From: Seison nebaliae
Taxonomy: Eukaryota > Rotifera > Pararotatoria > Seisonacea > Seisonidae
Assembly: GCA_023231475.1 (NCBI GenBank)
Contig: JALJEE010002041.1
Location: 1 to 64,000, forward strand
Direction of reading: 5' to 3'
Length of the DNA stretch: 64,000 nucleotides
The notes under the pieces were generated by a model, which saw nothing but the letters and a program-made list of their open reading frames with translations, had not been told where the DNA came from and did no database searches. Shown here piece by piece: positions 61,611 through 64,000 of this stretch. The position numbers and the translations under genes were made by a program. How positions within the stretch are numbered: position 1 is the stretch's first letter; each line of letters starts with the position of its first letter.

Positions 61611-64000
61611 ATGTACAATATATTATACACATTCATCAAAATTGTGCATAGTAATTAATACAGTGGCCATCTGTGTATGGTTCATTCGACAGATCATATC
61701 ATTAGTCTAACGTAGCATTATGTAACCTAATAATGTGATATCATCTAACTTTCCGCTGTAGATGAATAAGCATCATTGACATTACTTGCCATGTGAAATT
61801 GGTTTGAACTTTACTGTCCGTATGTATCATTTCCATTTAAACATGAATTAGCATTTACATTTATACGTATGATCGGATGGTCAGGCTTATATAGCAAAGC
61901 AGTCATAACTTATGTCAATAGACGTAAAGTAGATGAAGGTGAGAAATAAGTATTTTTTCAATTGTTGTTGGACAAAAGAATGTTGATGACATGCAGTCCG
62001 AATAAGCCATGAGTTTCGGAAGGAGATTTATTTTTTTGACGAATGAAAATTACTTAATAAAAAGAGCGATTAGTTTTAACGAAATTTTTAGAAAAATTCT
62101 ATTATCGGTTAGATGGAAAGTGAAAATATAATACCTCGTTTATTATACGACGATCTGCGATTATCGAGCGGCCTCGTTGTCGTTGTAATCTTTCTTTTTC
62201 TTATCGATGTTTCATTTCTCTTAAATGGATGACTACTTCAACTCTTACAAGAATCGTATGTTATGTTTAGTCCATATAATCGGTCAGTAGTTATAGTCCG
62301 ATTTAGTCGACGGACATCGAATTTCTAATGGAGAGATGTGGAAGAATATTTTGAATTTTGAACGAAATATATGTGTACAGAATAACATCTCGACATGAAG
62401 TAGTAAGTAGAAGTTTCTGGAACTGAAATGGAAATAGTTAGAAAAAAGGTATCGAGAAGAAATGAAGTTTTTATTCGATTGATGTGAAAGTAGAAAAGTC
62501 ATTTACCAATCAACTCATATTTTATTAGTTATGTAATTTGACATATGTTAGTTGGATATGTGATACGTGCATTAGAATTGCATAATTTATTATTTGTATA
62601 ATCATCATCATAATGATCTTTTTCATGATTATAATTTAGACGATGATGAAATAAATTTTTTTATTGTCAGACGCGAATGCTCAACTGGAGAAATGTACTC
62701 TAGAAACAAGAGATACATGGAAGGCTAAAAGAAAATATTGATGCGATCTGTTCATTAGGAACTAGTTCAATTTTGTTTGATGGAAATAGATAAGAGAATG
62801 AATGAAATGGAATAATTAGTGCATATTGTTATTTGACAAATTAGAAAGTAGTAGTAGTAGTTTTCTTTTTTTTCTTTAAAAGATTAAAGTTTGATGTTGT
62901 ATGGTAGCAGAAAGAAAAGAGTGGGAGCAAATGAAAAATTTTTTGAAGAATATTCTTCTTCTTTCATATTTGCCTTCCTTCTCCGAATTGTCATTTCACA
63001 CATATCGTTCTTATCCCATCGGCACATGTATATCCGCTGCCAATGGTTGATGAGATGAGATATATGGGATTGAGACTCCTCTCAATCTCTCTATGCATCT
63101 CGACATCATTCGTTGCATGTAGACACATGTGTAATTTTATGGATATTTTAATGAAGCGATATGTAACATTGACAAGAAATCGTGCATATTGTTAATCATC
63201 TTTAATTCGTTCTATTCTATTTCTTGTCCTTCTGTTGCTTCTCCTATTCTTTTGATTATGTTTCGTCTATGAATTCTTTTATTCTTCTTCTACTTCTTTC
63301 AATTATCTTTTCCTTCATCCACCATTCAGTTCGGTTTCATTCTGACGGATTTATTGCCCATATGTCTTACGTAGGTCGGATGTCGATGATGATTTCCTTG
63401 ATAAAAGATTATTGTCAATTGCTGAAATGTGTTTCAGATGTTCATCATTTTGTCGAGGCATTTGTATGTATTATCCTTCGGAATCTTCTCCCATTTTCTT
63501 TTAATGTTCTCCGTTGGAGGGTGAGAGTGAACGGAGAATGTCGATTCTGTTTTTCTTCTTTTCGTGAGTCTGCTCCTACCTGTCATCTATGCTATTCATC
63601 GATAAACACGGTCGACATAATGAGCACATTGTATGATATTCGTCGATTATGACACTGAAAAGGTGTTGACATGCCAATTTGATTGAAGTATTTCCTTTTA
63701 AATGCATTCCTCTTCTCCTCTCTCCCAGTCTATCTTTTACCGCCCTTCGTGTGCAAACACATTGCTTTCGTGCACTTCCATCACGTAACTGTCGTATAAT
63801 CATCACTATTTTCCATTCATAGTTACCAATACTACACACTTTATAAGGAAATTAAGAATGTGAAGAGAAACTATAAAAAATTAATTAATTAGAAGGCAGA
63901 CGCAAAGGAAGGAATGGGGACAGCTTGACTGACAGATAAGCAATCGTTTCTTATCCAGTCTCTCCTTCACTTCATGAACGAGTGACGGATATCATTTGAC

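Larger units (their letters stand above)
58710..64000. other. 5.3 kb region without recognisable genes
   Basis: AT-rich. Open frames here (59513-59826 minus, 60342-60571 minus, 62284-62502 minus, 63224-63652 plus, 63576-63839 minus) are short, of biased composition and unrelated to any family I know. Microsatellites: a GAA/GAAGAA-rich tract near 60241-60290 and a TA/CA tract near 61568-61610. It may include 3' UTR of the phosphorylase, a long intron or an intergenic region. Confidence 0.5.

Noticed and set aside
63224-63652. 142-codon frame near the right end
   Set aside because: Biased towards Ser/Phe/Leu as expected of pyrimidine-rich DNA; no domain recognised. Kept only as part of the intergenic note.

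Overview
The window is nuclear DNA from a small-intron, AT-rich animal. All genes are eukaryotic, most are split by introns of about 41-73 bases, and intergenic DNA is AT-rich with scattered microsatellites. An Egalitarian-type winged-helix protein, sigma-like glutathione S-transferases and a cathepsin B point to an arthropod. A mite (acariform or astigmatid) is my best guess, but this is inference, not proof.

Layout. 1-8 kb: a CH-domain MICAL-like protein and an intronless Egalitarian-like RNA-adaptor candidate, with long empty stretches. 8-20 kb: a dense block with DPM3, a TBC1D24/Skywalker orthologue, two unrecognised genes whose stop codons overlap tail to tail, an AGC-type pseudokinase, and p70 S6 kinase with a long Asn/His/Gln-rich N-terminus. 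20-23.8 kb: no genes seen. 23.8-28.5 kb: POLD3-like, PIG-X, an unrecognised small membrane protein, NMNAT, and a GHITM/TMBIM5 gene that lacks its C-terminal part and runs into a degenerate repeat. 30.4-32.6 kb: thioredoxin-glutathione reductase with an in-frame UGA (selenocysteine) codon and a well-formed SECIS hairpin downstream. 33-36.7 kb: a HEAT-like multi-exon gene, a small three-exon gene and a Cys-tailed protein. 37-49 kb: two sigma-like GSTs, cathepsin B, an unrecognised coiled-coil protein, FAM91A1 and sphingosine kinase. 49-52 kb: two tandem secreted collagen-C1q proteins. 53-59 kb: RpL5, POLE3, ZNHIT1, TIM14 (DNAJC19) and uridine phosphorylase. 59-64 kb: no genes seen.

Gene models were built by hand, by joining open frames at GT..AG boundaries in phase and checking them against the known protein families. 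This recovered exons that simple ORF calling misses: all of POLE3, the last exons of FAM91A1 and ZNHIT1, and the signal peptides of both C1q proteins. It also showed the most unusual feature of the window. Of 66 introns traced, 59 begin GTT, 6 GTA and 1 GTG, whereas animal introns normally have a purine at position +3.

Functional themes: dolichol/GPI-anchor synthesis in the ER (DPM3, PIG-X), DNA polymerase accessory subunits (POLD3, POLE3), redox and detoxification (TGR, two GSTs), vesicle traffic (TBC1D24, FAM91A1, MICAL-like) and growth signalling (S6K, sphingosine kinase). There is no operon-like organisation. RpL5 and POLE3 are divergent and share a 288-base intergenic region.
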